Source: Sphingobacterium composti
GTDB lineage: Bacteria; Bacteroidota; Bacteroidia; Sphingobacteriales; Sphingobacteriaceae
Assembly (NCBI RefSeq): GCF_009829075.1
Contig: NZ_WUQZ01000016.1
Coordinates: 1-64,000 of the forward strand
Direction: 5' to 3'
DNA: 64,000 nucleotides
The notes below the pieces were generated by a model. It was not told the origin of the DNA. It saw only the letters and a list, made by a program, of their open reading frames with translations, and made no database searches. Shown in pieces: positions 1 through 8,826 of the stretch. Each line of letters starts with the position of its first letter. Position 1 is the stretch's first letter. The position numbers and the translations under genes are program-made.

Positions 1-324
1 AACCATATATTTTCTTCCCTGTCTTTCGCAATAGGGTATCGTCCATGTGCGCATAGATATACCTATCCTCTGATTCATTCAAAAGAACAACTTGTTTTCG
101 AATTACCCCAAAAATATCTTTTAGATTTATTCGGCTCCCCTTAAATAGATGGTATGCTGCAGACCAATCTTTAAATTGATTGCCACTTGCTGTTAACATA
201 CCAGTCACTGTACATCGACCTAGACTACATAGCAAACCCAATGCTAAACTGCGGGCTCTCTGAAAGGTACGGTGTTGATTAAAAGCCGAACTACATTATT
301 CAAAAAGATATTGAAAATGAGCGA
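1..324 (-). pseudogene. Transposase N-terminal part (IS701/IS4-like DDE), interrupted
   Basis: Read on the minus strand, the translation resembles the start of DDE transposases of the IS701/IS4 supergroup. It has an F-rich segment, then a pattern like SAFNQHRTFQRARSLALGLL, and near the left edge the first catalytic Asp context MDDTLLRKTGKK. An in-frame TAA lies at 296-298, directly before the conserved CSSAF segment, where relatives read through. The frame upstream of the stop is open and is in the -1 register relative to the AbrB-like ORF, so expression could originally have needed a -1 frameshift. The remaining coding part lies outside the window. Family assignment is from pattern memory only. 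Confidence 0.55.
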
Positions 325-531
325 TTATGCTTTTTTGGGGAGTTTTTTTTTAAGGTCTTTTACAGACTCGTCACTTCGTTGAAGAACAAGTCGCTGATGA
401 TCATCTATTACCCACTCTACAATTTCTCCTTGTTGAAATTCAATAGCTTGAGCAACTGCGGCTGGAAAGTTAACATACCACTGTTCACTTTTAGCGCGTT
501 TAATCACTTGAACTTTTGTTGGATATCCCAT
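325..531 (-). CDS. AbrB/SpoVT-like accessory protein of the insertion sequence
   Basis: A 68-residue protein starting MGYPTKVQVIKRAKSEQW. The short beta-rich region with a GEIVEWVIDD segment and a basic tail (KKKLPKK) fits the small AbrB/SpoVT-type DNA-binding proteins found ahead of IS transposases. Translation ends at 325-327, just before the transposase frame. The codons for the lysine tail contain a run of nine A residues (343-351 on the opposite strand), a possible -1 slippage site into the transposase frame. A role in regulating or assisting transposition is inferred from position only. Confidence 0.6.
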   Translation of the reverse strand: MGYPTKVQVIKRAKSEQWYVNFPAAVAQAIEFQQGEIVEWVIDDHQRLVLQRSDESVKDLKKKLPKKA

Positions 532-561
532 ACCTAGTTGTTTAACTAGATGTTAAGTTGT

Positions 562-601
562 AAAAAAAATGCGATAAATCAAAAATCATCGCATTTTTTT
601 T
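562..601. terminator. Bidirectional intrinsic terminator
   Basis: Perfect 14-bp inverted repeat (562-575 and 588-601), with A-run/T-run flanks forming part of the stem, and a 12-nt loop. It separates the insertion sequence from the gene fragments to its right. Confidence 0.6.
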
Positions 602-630
602 AAAATATCTAATAAACAGCCAAAGTCAAG

Positions 631-652
631 AGAGAGCTCAATTGAGCTCTCT
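631..652. repeat. Perfect 22-bp palindrome
   Basis: Positions 631-652 equal their own reverse complement, with a central AATT. It can form a 9-bp stem. The following sequence is only moderately T-rich, so it may be a weak terminator for the minus-strand fragment at 689-823 or a protein-binding palindrome. Confidence 0.5.
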
Positions 653-688
653 TCCTGTTTAAAAAACAGCTATCTATCTAATATTACT

Positions 689-823
689 TTAGGGGGCAAT
701 TCCAAAACTTACAGCCACACCTTTGGACTGTAAGTTTGTTCTTCCATAACCAATACCTGTTAGAGGTATTTGCAAGAACGGTCTTATTCCAATACTCAAC
801 TCAATATTAATTTCTAGAGCAGA
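689..823 (-). pseudogene. C-terminal fragment of an outer-membrane beta-barrel protein
   Basis: The minus strand encodes about 44 residues ending in a stop at 689-691, including the pattern IGIRPFLQIPLTGIGYGR and a terminal VSFGIAP. Alternating hydrophobic residues and the phrase PF-x-x-IPL-x-G-x-GYG are typical of the last strands of Bacteroidota outer-membrane beta-barrels. An in-frame stop at 824-826 and the absence of any start show that the rest of the gene is gone. It abuts the plus-strand fragment at 811-1367, so two unrelated broken genes meet here. Confidence 0.5.
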
Positions 824-1367
824 CTAATGATAACAAAATCCCTGTGAGTGTTGCCTTTTTTGGAAGTGCAACCACTTCAGCAATGGGCAAATCCGAAGAC
901 CTAACATCTCCTTCTAATTTCTCAAAATTTAGCGATAGAATGACCTATGTAAGTCAGCTAGTAATAGCAAGAATGTTTAATCCTGCATTTTCATTAGTAT
1001 TAATCCCAAGCTACATACATCATGATTATACAGCGTATGGAGATCAAAATTCAACCTTTGCGCTTTCTGTCGGTGGTCGATTAAAATTCACAAAAAGAAT
1101 GACCCTTTTAGCCGACTATGTTGCACCGTTTCGAAATAAAGAAAAGAAAGATTACATAGAAAATATCAACGGAAATTTTATAATGCACTGGGGGTCGGAC
1201 TCGAAATTGAGACTGGAGGTCATGTTTTCAATCTGAATTTCACTAACGCAAATGCTGTACAAGAATCACAATATATCACAGAGACGACTACCAGTCGGAC
1301 AAAAGGACAATTCAGATGGGGATTTAGTATTGCAAGACGCTTCTCATTTGATAAGCAAAAGCATTAA
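811..1367 (+). pseudogene. DUF5777-like beta-barrel protein, 5' truncated and frameshifted
   Basis: Residues from about 829 (DNKIPVSVAFFGSA) to 1190 resemble the DUF5777 family of Bacteroidota beta-barrel proteins. At a run of five G (about 1189-1194) the frame changes: the original frame ends soon after at 1236, whereas the next frame continues with GLEIETGGHVFNLNF and ITETT, the family's C-terminal signature, to a stop at 1365-1367. A single-base indel in the G run explains this. Upstream, an in-frame TAA at 808-810 and the loss of the signal peptide and first strands show 5' truncation. The stretch from 1368 to 1610 is AT-rich and holds no further gene. Confidence 0.65.
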
Positions 1368-1610
1368 TAGATGTTCTGCTTAATTTAAATAATATAAGAT
1401 ATCATTAACAATTTTAGTTCATAAAAATTGTAAAATAAATAGCATTATACTTTTCATTATAAATCAATAAATCCAATATTTTGCATTTTCTCTATTGTTA
1501 ACAATTAAAACCTTAACATAATAATATATTACCTTGATTATATATCAGGAATATAAGATAACATATTACCTACAATTAAGTATATTTAATCCATCTATCT
1601 CGCACCTTTG

Positions 1611-3791
1611 ATGATTAAAAACTTAAAAACATTAAACTGTGAAGAGGAACAAATTCATTTATGTGGAAAAATCCAGAATTTTGGCTACCTCGTAGTCTTC
1701 AATTTATTAGGTGAATGCATAGCTATCAGTGAAAATTGTGACGAATGGTTTCCTTGCGGAATAACTAAAGCGTTGAATGTACATATTAATGAAATTTTAG
1801 ATTACATTAATGTAGATAAGAAATTTGATAGCGCGCAAATTTCATGTTTAGAAGAGAATCCTTACACACAACACGTACTAATTAATGACTATTCCTATCA
1901 GCTTACTATATATTCCTATCAGGGGAATTTATATGTAGAGTTTGAGAAGAACGAAAGTATGGTCATTGCTTTGAGCCAGCTCAATGAATTCCAGCATACA
2001 TTCCAAAAAAGTGATAGTCTATGGCAAGCATTATGCGATAATATATCAAAGATCATTGATTTCGACCGGGTGATGGTCTATCAATTTTTGGAAGATAATA
2101 GTGGTATAGTTGTTGCCGAAAAGAAAAAGCTTGAAGAAGATTCAATTTTGGGGTATAGGTATCCCGAATTTGATATACCACAACAAGCTAGACAACTTTA
2201 TCTTAAAAATTTATCCAGACAAACTCCAGATATTCATGCGGATGTAATACCACTTTATGGTAATTCTCCCAAGAGTATAGATCTTTCAAAATCTCATGTA
2301 CGAGCACTATCACCTATACATTTGCAGTATTTAAATAATTTTGGTGTACGAGCAAGTGCGAGCTTTTCTATTATCATAGATAATAAATTGTGGGGATTGG
2401 TGGCTTGTCAAAATATTTTACCGAAATATATACCTTATGATAAGCGAAGTTTAGGTTTGTTCGTGACACATTATGCGGCTAATAAATATTTGGTAGAGAG
2501 ACAACGTATTCAAATAAAGCAAGATCAAATTATCAGTGAAATCGAATTAGAATTAAAAGAAAAACTGTTTTATAATCAATCTTTCGAAAAGACTTTAGGT
2601 GAGTTTGCACATCAGTTTATGCTAGCTCTATCAGCGACAGGATTAATAATTAAATCACTTGACCATTTTCTCAGCTTCGGAGAAACTCCAAGTGAATATA
2701 TTCTAGAGGATATTCACACAAGCATTAATGAGAAAATGAGTACAGAGAATATATACACGTCTCACTCCTTCATGCTGTCAGAAGAAAAACAACTGGATAA
2801 TAGTACATGGACGGGAATAGCGCGATTGAGTTGTGATAAAGACCATGAATTTGTTATTTATTGGTTCAGAAAGGAAATTATTATTGAAGAAAAATGGGCT
2901 GGAGTGCCTGAAAAACATCAAAAATTTTCCGAAGAAAAAAATGCTTATCTCTATTCTCCAAGAACTTCCTTTCAACTATGGAAAAAAGATGTCAAAGGTC
3001 AATCTGAAAAATGGTCAAAATTTGATCATGATTTTTTAGTACGCATTCAAAAGTTGATTCAAGAATCCATGTTGCGCAAAATGAATGAGGTCAAACGCCT
3101 TAATGAGCAGTTGATAGAAGCAAATAATAAGTTAGAAACTTATACACATGAATTGTCTCACGATCTAAAAAATCCGCTATCTACAATTATGACAGCAGCA
3201 CAATTCATGTATTCACGTGATCAATTGTCCAAGGAAATGATCAATAAATTTGCAAAAAATATACACGAAGCAGCGCATTTGATAAACGAAATTATTGACA
3301 AGACTATCCAATCTACAAAAACATCATCGCAAATTCTTCCTTTTGAATCTATATCAACAGAAATCTTTATAAATCAAATTATTCATCAGGCAATACAAAC
3401 TTATAAGGTGCAGAATTTTGAAATCATTTTAGGAGATCTGCATCCTGTATATGGAGAAAAAACATTATTATATCAGCTTTTTATGAACCTAATAAATAAT
3501 GCCATAAAATTCAGTAGTAAAAAGCCGATGACTACAATTGAAATTCATAGTAAAATGGAAGGGAATAGACTTTTATATATAATTAAAGATAATGGAATAG
3601 GCATTGAAAATACTGAAAAGCAACATGTCTTCAGTATATTTAAACGTCTTACAAATGCGAGTCAATTTGAAGGAACTGGCGTTGGAATGGCTATTGTAAA
3701 AAGAATTGTTGACCGACTAAATGCCAATATCTCTTTTGAAAGTAACGTCGGTGAAGGAACTATATTTAAATTATCTTTCCCTAATGAATAG
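1611..3791 (+). CDS. Bacteriophytochrome sensor histidine kinase
   Basis: A 726-residue red/far-red photoreceptor kinase using biliverdin. Order: PAS (about 1-115), GAF (about 130-295), PHY (about 300-485), HisKA (about 505-570), ATPase (about 610-726). Cys10, in NCEEEQIH, matches the biliverdin-attaching cysteine of bacteriophytochromes. The GAF domain has PEFDIP (Asp188) and SPIHLQYL (His237); the PHY tongue motif PRTSF is near 450. The phosphoacceptor is His517 (SHDLKNP), followed by NLINNAIKF, DNGIGIE and GTGVGMA. The usual CHH or CHN after the GAF core is CQN (267-268), so a chromophore-contacting histidine seems lost. The start at ATG 1611 is preferred over TTG 1608. No output response regulator is adjacent. 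The gene overlaps the downstream heme oxygenase. Confidence 0.93.
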   Translation: MIKNLKTLNCEEEQIHLCGKIQNFGYLVVFNLLGECIAISENCDEWFPCGITKALNVHINEILDYINVDKKFDSAQISCLEENPYTQHVLINDYSYQLTIYSYQGNLYVEFEKNESMVIALSQLNEFQHTFQKSDSLWQALCDNISKIIDFDRVMVYQFLEDNSGIVVAEKKKLEEDSILGYRYPEFDIPQQARQLYLKNLSRQTPDIHADVIPLYGNSPKSIDLSKSHVRALSPIHLQYLNNFGVRASASFSIIIDNKLWGLVACQNILPKYIPYDKRSLGLFVTHYAANKYLVERQRIQIKQDQIISEIELELKEKLFYNQSFEKTLGEFAHQFMLALSATGLIIKSLDHFLSFGETPSEYILEDIHTSINEKMSTENIYTSHSFMLSEEKQLDNSTWTGIARLSCDKDHEFVIYWFRKEIIIEEKWAGVPEKHQKFSEEKNAYLYSPRTSFQLWKKDVKGQSEKWSKFDHDFLVRIQKLIQESMLRKMNEVKRLNEQLIEANNKLETYTHELSHDLKNPLSTIMTAAQFMYSRDQLSKEMINKFAKNIHEAAHLINEIIDKTIQSTKTSSQILPFESISTEIFINQIIHQAIQTYKVQNFEIILGDLHPVYGEKTLLYQLFMNLINNAIKFSSKKPMTTIEIHSKMEGNRLLYIIKDNGIGIENTEKQHVFSIFKRLTNASQFEGTGVGMAIVKRIVDRLNANISFESNVGEGTIFKLSFPNE

Positions 3792-4314
3792 TAAGATTTT
3801 AAAAACAGAAACCCAAGATTTACATGATAAAATTGAGGAAGTAATGAATTCCCAACTTTTATTTTCAAATCAGTTTACGCTTGATCATTATCAAAATTTA
3901 ATCCTTAAATCATATAATTATATAGCGGGGATACTTCCAAAGGTAAGTTCAGATTGGCCAGAATTTAAAATCATTTTGGAGCAGAAACTATCTGCGCTGT
4001 ATTCTGATTTAAAGCATTTATCAATTATTATAAACAATTTATCGCCTGTAGTTATAAATAACACAAATCGCCATTACAAGCTGGGGTTGATTTATATTGT
4101 TTTAGGGGCTATGTTAGGAAATAAGATGATACTAAAAAAGCTACATGAATATCAAACATTTAAAGGTTTTCCATTTGTATACTTATCACAACATCAAGAA
4201 GATCTTTCCAAAATATGGAAAGAATTTCAGACACTAATTAATGGATTGGAAGAGATTGAACTTCAGAAAGTCATACAAGGTGCGAGAGATGGTTATTTAT
4301 TATTTGGCAAATAA
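3784..4314 (+). CDS. Heme oxygenase (biliverdin-producing, BphO-like)
   Basis: A 176-residue all-helical protein. The N-terminal TETQDLHDKIE places His14 where heme oxygenases hold the proximal heme ligand, and GLIYIVLGAMLGNK near the middle matches the glycine-rich distal helix that permits heme bending. The start ATG overlaps the last eight bases of the phytochrome gene, so translation is probably coupled. The product opens heme to biliverdin, supplying the chromophore for the kinase. Sequence is divergent from classical HO-1/HmuO but the context makes the assignment strong. Confidence 0.85.
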   Translation: MNSKILKTETQDLHDKIEEVMNSQLLFSNQFTLDHYQNLILKSYNYIAGILPKVSSDWPEFKIILEQKLSALYSDLKHLSIIINNLSPVVINNTNRHYKLGLIYIVLGAMLGNKMILKKLHEYQTFKGFPFVYLSQHQEDLSKIWKEFQTLINGLEEIELQKVIQGARDGYLLFGK

Positions 4315-4674
4315 CAGATAGTAAAACACTCATGGCATAAGTATTTATCACATCAGTATCGTGTCAAAAACTTTCATCATGCGATTTAATACTTAATATT
4401 TATAATTTTTCAGATTTACCCGAATCCAAATAATTTTTTGGCATATCAATTGAATAAGTGTAATCAACTATAAACATAAAACATCAGATTATGAAAACGA
4501 TTGAACAAAAAGCAGCAGAATTGGGACTAGAAAAAGGTTATTATTTACTTTTATTAGCAATCATAGGAGACAATGTTGAATGACCTATGAAGAAATCTCT
4601 CAAAAATACTTTCATACAATAAACGCCTGCAAATATTCATTCGCAGGCGTTTCTATTATATATCAAATCCATTT
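4315..4674. other. Intergenic region with one doubtful 30-codon ORF
   Basis: No recognisable gene. A small ORF at 4491-4583 (+) begins MKTIEQKAAELGLEKGYY and has a leucine-rich end. A second frame starting with an overlapping ATGA at 4580 continues TYEEISQKYF into the terminator, so this may be the frameshifted remnant of one small protein. The terminator at 4621-4652 closes the region. Confidence 0.35.
4621..4652. terminator. Bidirectional terminator between phytochrome region and recN
   Basis: Perfect 10-bp stem (4621-4630 and 4643-4652) with a 12-nt loop and A/T-rich flanks on both sides, placed between convergent transcription units. Confidence 0.7.
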
Positions 4675-6336
4675 TTAACGATTCAACAAATTCCTTGCAT
4701 GTGCTAATGCCGCTTCACCAGGGTTAGTTCCACTAAGCATCTGCGCAACTTCAACTACGCGTTCATCTTCATTCATCAATACGATATTTGAACGGGTTTT
4801 GTCATTCTTGTCTTCCTTATAAACTTTGAAGTGTGAAGTTCCTTTGGAAGCAATTTGAGGCAAGTGCGTAATTGACAAAACCTGCATATTATTTGCTAAA
4901 TCATGCATCACCTCACCTACTCGTAGCGCTACCTCACCCGAAATACCTGTATCAATTTCGTCAAAAATTATCGTTGGTAAAGCAGAATTTTGTGCAACCA
5001 AAGATTTGATTGCAAGCATCACACGTGATAACTCACCACCTGAAGCAACTTTATGAATTGGCTGCAAAGATTGACCTTTATTTGCTGAGAAAAGAAATTG
5101 AACCGCATCCAAACCTTTAATAGAAGCTTTATCTAAAGATTGCAAAATTAGTGACACTTCAAGTTTAGCATTTGCCATGCCTACATGCGCAAGAGTTTTT
5201 TGAACTGAGTCTTCTACTTTAGCTTTAATATTTTGGCGTTTTTGATGAAGCTGTTCTCCTAGTTTTAAAACTTTACCTTCTTGATTTTTCTTATCCTCTT
5301 CTAGTTTCTCCAAAATTTCGTCATGATTTAAGGCAACTTGTAGTTTTTCTTCCAATTCAGTTTGCAATTGAATAAGTTCCGTTTCCGATTCAAAACGGTG
5401 TTTCTTCAATAAACTATAGATATCACTTAAACGTGAATTGACTTCATCCAAACGCTTTTCATCCAAATTAACAGACGCTTCTTGACGTGAAATTTCTGAT
5501 GAAACATCCTTGATCTCAATATAAGCACTGTTCAAACGATTTGCCAACTCTTCTGCATCTGTAAAGTAACGTGACGCTTGTTGAATTTGCTGTATACTTT
5601 CCTTTAATAGGGTCAAGGCATTTTGTTCGCCATCCGCCAACAAATGCGTAGAAGCTAACAAAGCTCGCTTAATTTCTTCTGCATTCTCCAATTGGCTTTG
5701 CTCCTCTTCTAATTCTTTCAATTCGCCTTCACGCACATTCAGTTTTTCCAATTCATCAAATAGAAATTGGTTATAATCCAATTCAGCATTAGCCGTGCGA
5801 GATTCTTCTTTCAGCGTTTTTAATTTTTTATCGAGCTGACGCAATTGTTGTAATTCTTTTCGAAAACCCTCCAAGAGAGAAGCATTATTCGCGATAGCAT
5901 CAAGTACAAAAAGTTGGAATTCCTCGGTATTGATTTGCAAAGTCGCATGTTGCGAGTGAATATCAATCAATCTTTCACCCAGAGCCTTCAATGTCGATAA
6001 GTTCACCGGAGAATCATTAACAAAAGCACGTGATTTCCCATCTACTGAAATTTCACGACGAATAATCGTTTCGTTTTCGTATTCTAAATCATATTCTTCG
6101 AAAAATCCTTTCAGATCATAGGATGAAATAGAAAAATAACCCTCAATAACACATTTCTTGGAATCATCAAAAAACTGTTTGCCCTCCGCTCTATTACCCA
6201 AAACCAAGCCCAAAGCACCCATCAGAATAGATTTACCAGCTCCCGTTTCACCCGTAATAATATTCAATCCCTTATCAAAAGCGATATCCAAATTATCAAT
6301 CAAAGCGTAGTTTTTTATGAGTAATCGTGATAGCAT
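4675..6336 (-). CDS. recN: DNA repair protein RecN
   Basis: A 553-residue SMC-like ATPase of double-strand break repair. Walker A GETGAGKS is at 29-36. A long central coiled coil, rich in Glu, Lys and Leu, spans about 150-400. The ABC signature ASGGELSR is near 430 and Walker B FDEIDTG near 457. Length and architecture match RecN over the whole protein. It stands alone, transcribed away from the sprT-like gene, and a TATATTTG -7-type box on the minus strand lies at 6377-6384. Its convergent end is protected by the terminator at 4621-4652. Confidence 0.96.
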   Translation of the reverse strand: MLSRLLIKNYALIDNLDIAFDKGLNIITGETGAGKSILMGALGLVLGNRAEGKQFFDDSKKCVIEGYFSISSYDLKGFFEEYDLEYENETIIRREISVDGKSRAFVNDSPVNLSTLKALGERLIDIHSQHATLQINTEEFQLFVLDAIANNASLLEGFRKELQQLRQLDKKLKTLKEESRTANAELDYNQFLFDELEKLNVREGELKELEEEQSQLENAEEIKRALLASTHLLADGEQNALTLLKESIQQIQQASRYFTDAEELANRLNSAYIEIKDVSSEISRQEASVNLDEKRLDEVNSRLSDIYSLLKKHRFESETELIQLQTELEEKLQVALNHDEILEKLEEDKKNQEGKVLKLGEQLHQKRQNIKAKVEDSVQKTLAHVGMANAKLEVSLILQSLDKASIKGLDAVQFLFSANKGQSLQPIHKVASGGELSRVMLAIKSLVAQNSALPTIIFDEIDTGISGEVALRVGEVMHDLANNMQVLSITHLPQIASKGTSHFKVYKEDKNDKTRSNIVLMNEDERVVEVAQMLSGTNPGEAALAHARNLLNR

Positions 6337-6455
6337 ATTGTATAAATTGATGTAATGTGTATCGAAATTTCAATGTCAAATATAGGGATAAGATTTAGGT
6401 TTGAGAACCATAAAAAATTCACTTTTTAGGATTTAAATAATAAGTTTGTAGTGAT

Positions 6456-7070
6456 ATGCCAGATTTCAGCAAACAATTGAGCAAGTACATTCCTGCAGAA
6501 GCTGCACCAATAATTTCGCAATGGATTAATGATACCTCTTGCCGATTTAAAGTTACTAAAGCGCGTAGCACCAAACTCGGCGATTACCGTGCTCCATTTC
6601 GTGGAAGTTCGCATCAAATCACCGTCAATCACGACCTTAATCCCTATTCTTTTTTGATGACTACGGTACATGAGTTTGCACATTTGAAAACATATCAAGA
6701 GTTTAAAAGCCGTGTAAAGCCACATGGTGAAGAATGGAAAAACAACTTTAAATCGCTAATTCAGCCTTTTTTGAAATTGAACATTTTTCCAGTTGATGTC
6801 GTCTTGGCAATTAATAATTACATGAACAATCCTGCGGCATCTTCTTGTACGGATTTGAATCTATATCGTGTACTAAAACAATATGATAAGAAGGTATCGG
6901 AACTGATTCATGTTGAAGAACTACCGGAACAATCAATTTTTCAAATGAAAAATGGAAGAACATTCCAAAAGTTAGAAAAACTCCGTAAAAGATATAAGTG
7001 CTTGGAGATTTCGACACAAAAAATCTATTTATTTCATCCAATAGCAGAAGTCATTCCTGTCAAAGATTAG
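6456..7070 (+). CDS. SprT-like zinc metalloprotease domain protein
   Basis: A 204-residue protein of the SprT/Spartan-like family. The zinc-binding helix HEFAH is at 72-76, followed by a third candidate ligand in KPHGEEWK. There is no signal peptide or membrane segment, so it is cytoplasmic. The C-terminal third has no zinc ribbon with four cysteines, only isolated cysteines. Spartan-like enzymes cut DNA-protein crosslinks in eukaryotes; the bacterial role is not settled. A perfect TAAGTTTG box (6441-6448) ends only seven bases before the ATG, so the mRNA may have almost no leader. It is divergent from recN. Confidence 0.85.
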   Translation: MPDFSKQLSKYIPAEAAPIISQWINDTSCRFKVTKARSTKLGDYRAPFRGSSHQITVNHDLNPYSFLMTTVHEFAHLKTYQEFKSRVKPHGEEWKNNFKSLIQPFLKLNIFPVDVVLAINNYMNNPAASSCTDLNLYRVLKQYDKKVSELIHVEELPEQSIFQMKNGRTFQKLEKLRKRYKCLEISTQKIYLFHPIAEVIPVKD

Positions 7071-7130
7071 ATACAAACCGCTACTTTTCTTTTTTAATCG
7101 TAATTTTAGTGGTTTCAACACATAAGAATT

Positions 7131-8786
7131 ATGAATAAAACTTTTCTATTTTCCTGTGCATTGAGTATAGGTCTATTTTCGTGTAGTGAACAAGCTTCCA
7201 ACTTTGATGCTACAGCATTAGACAGCACAGCACTTGGAGCTATTACAGAAGAATCCTATAAAGCCTACGTTGCACAACTCGCTTCTGATGAATTTTTAGG
7301 TCGCAAACCTTTTACCAAAGGTGATACATTGACGGTCAATTATATCGAAGAGCAATTTAAGGCAATAGGTCTTGAACCAGGCAATGGCGATTCATATTTT
7401 CAAGAAGTGCCCATGGTTGAAATCACATCAAAACCTGTAGAGCCCAATTTAACTTTCAAAGGAAAAAACGGTTCTATTTCTGTAAAATCACTAGATGATT
7501 TTGTTATTGGCACACGCAAACTCAAAGAGAACACTTTAGTGGAAGATACAGAACTTGTTTTTGCAGGATTTGGTATTGTCGCACCAGAATATAATTGGAA
7601 CGATTACGAAGGTTTAGATGTAAAAGGCAAAACTGTTGTCGTGATGGTATCTGACCCTGGTCGATACGATAAAAACCTTTTCAAAGCTGATACGATGACC
7701 TACTATGGTAGATGGAGATACAAATTTGAAGAAGCTGGTCGTCAAGGCGCGACTGGAATTTTATTGATTCATGAGACTGCAGCAGCTAGTTATGGTTGGG
7801 ATGTTGTTCGTTCAGGATGGTCGGGACCGCAATTGGAATTAACAACCAACAATCCAGACGAATTACCCGAATTCGAAGGTTGGGTTTCTACGCCTACTGC
7901 CGAAAAATTATTTAAACTTGCTGGACTTAACACGGACTTAATGGAAGCTGCTAAAAAGCCAGGCTTCAAAGCAATGCCGATGAATATCAGTACTAAAGTA
8001 GAATTAAAAAATGCATTTAGACACTCCAAGTCCAACAACGTAATAGCTAAAATATCAGGCACCAAACGTGCTGACGAAACAATTATTTACACAGCACATT
8101 GGGATCATTTGGGTGTTGGTGAAGCTGTAAATGGCGATTCTATTTATAATGGTGCCATTGACAATGCGGCTGGTGTAGCGGCTCTATTTGAAATTGGTAA
8201 AGCTTTCAAAGCTGCTAAGCATAAAGCTGAGCGTACCATTGTATTTATTGCGTTGACAGCGGAAGAAGAAGGCTTATTGGGTTCATCTTATTATGCAAAC
8301 AATCCGATTTATCCTTTGAACAAAACTGTGGCAAACTTAAATATGGATGCTTTTAGTCCTTTAGGTGCTACAAAAGATGTGTCGATAGTCGGTATTGGAC
8401 AAACAGAAATTGAAGATTATGTTGAACGCTCTGCTGCTAAATTCGGGAGAACAGTAGTTGGTGAGAAAAATCCAACTTCTGGAGGTTTTTATCGTTCTGA
8501 CCATTTCAATTTTGTGAAAAAAGGTGTTCCAGGATTGTTTATGGGTTCGGGTTCAAAATTAATTTCGACAGATTCTGTAGCGATTGAAAAGCGTAAATCA
8601 GCATTAGCAAATAGATACCACAAACCACAAGATGAGTTGGATGAAAATTGGGATTTTAGCGGAATTTTGGCTGATATTCGTCTATTCTTCGACATCGGAT
8701 ATGTGATGAGTCAAGAAAAAACATTCCCTCAATTCAAAGCAAAATCTGAATTTAGAGAATTAGGCGAAAAACGACTTTCAAAATAG
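7131..8786 (+). CDS. M28 family metallopeptidase lipoprotein
   Basis: A 551-residue lipoprotein with lipobox LFSC (Cys18), so anchored in the envelope. A PA-like insertion (about 130-260) precedes and splits the peptidase region. Zinc-ligand motifs of the M28 aminopeptidase family are intact: HWDHLG (His323), GAIDNAAG, AEEEG, NMDAF and RSDHFNF. It should release N-terminal amino acids from peptides at the cell surface or in the periplasm. A TACTTTTG box starts right at the gene's end (8787-8794), so the next gene probably has its own promoter. Confidence 0.9.
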   Translation: MNKTFLFSCALSIGLFSCSEQASNFDATALDSTALGAITEESYKAYVAQLASDEFLGRKPFTKGDTLTVNYIEEQFKAIGLEPGNGDSYFQEVPMVEITSKPVEPNLTFKGKNGSISVKSLDDFVIGTRKLKENTLVEDTELVFAGFGIVAPEYNWNDYEGLDVKGKTVVVMVSDPGRYDKNLFKADTMTYYGRWRYKFEEAGRQGATGILLIHETAAASYGWDVVRSGWSGPQLELTTNNPDELPEFEGWVSTPTAEKLFKLAGLNTDLMEAAKKPGFKAMPMNISTKVELKNAFRHSKSNNVIAKISGTKRADETIIYTAHWDHLGVGEAVNGDSIYNGAIDNAAGVAALFEIGKAFKAAKHKAERTIVFIALTAEEEGLLGSSYYANNPIYPLNKTVANLNMDAFSPLGATKDVSIVGIGQTEIEDYVERSAAKFGRTVVGEKNPTSGGFYRSDHFNFVKKGVPGLFMGSGSKLISTDSVAIEKRKSALANRYHKPQDELDENWDFSGILADIRLFFDIGYVMSQEKTFPQFKAKSEFRELGEKRLSK

Positions 8787-8794
8787 TACTTTTG
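8787..8794 (+). promoter_or_regulatory. Candidate -7 promoter box (TACTTTTG)
   Basis: Exact match to the Bacteroidota -7 consensus TAnnTTTG, 32 bases before the membrane-protein start at 8827. No clear TTG element was found at the expected -33 position, so this is tentative. Confidence 0.3.
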
Positions 8795-8826
8795 TAGAAT
8801 AGAAAATATTTAAAACTTTAAATCAT

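Larger units (their letters stand above)
1..560 (-). mobile_element. Right end of a decayed insertion sequence
   Basis: The minus strand carries a small AbrB-like ORF (325-531) followed by the N-terminal part of a DDE transposase that runs off the left edge. This pairing of a short AbrB-like ORF with a DDE transposase is a recurrent insertion-sequence arrangement. Only one end is inside the window, so the terminal inverted repeat and any target duplication cannot be defined; the right boundary given here is approximate. The element looks inactive because the transposase frame contains a stop. Confidence 0.6.

Noticed and set aside
6426-6725. Minus-strand frame opposite the SprT-like gene
   Set aside because: The plus-strand product has the HEFAH zinc motif and a start; the minus frame has only random composition.
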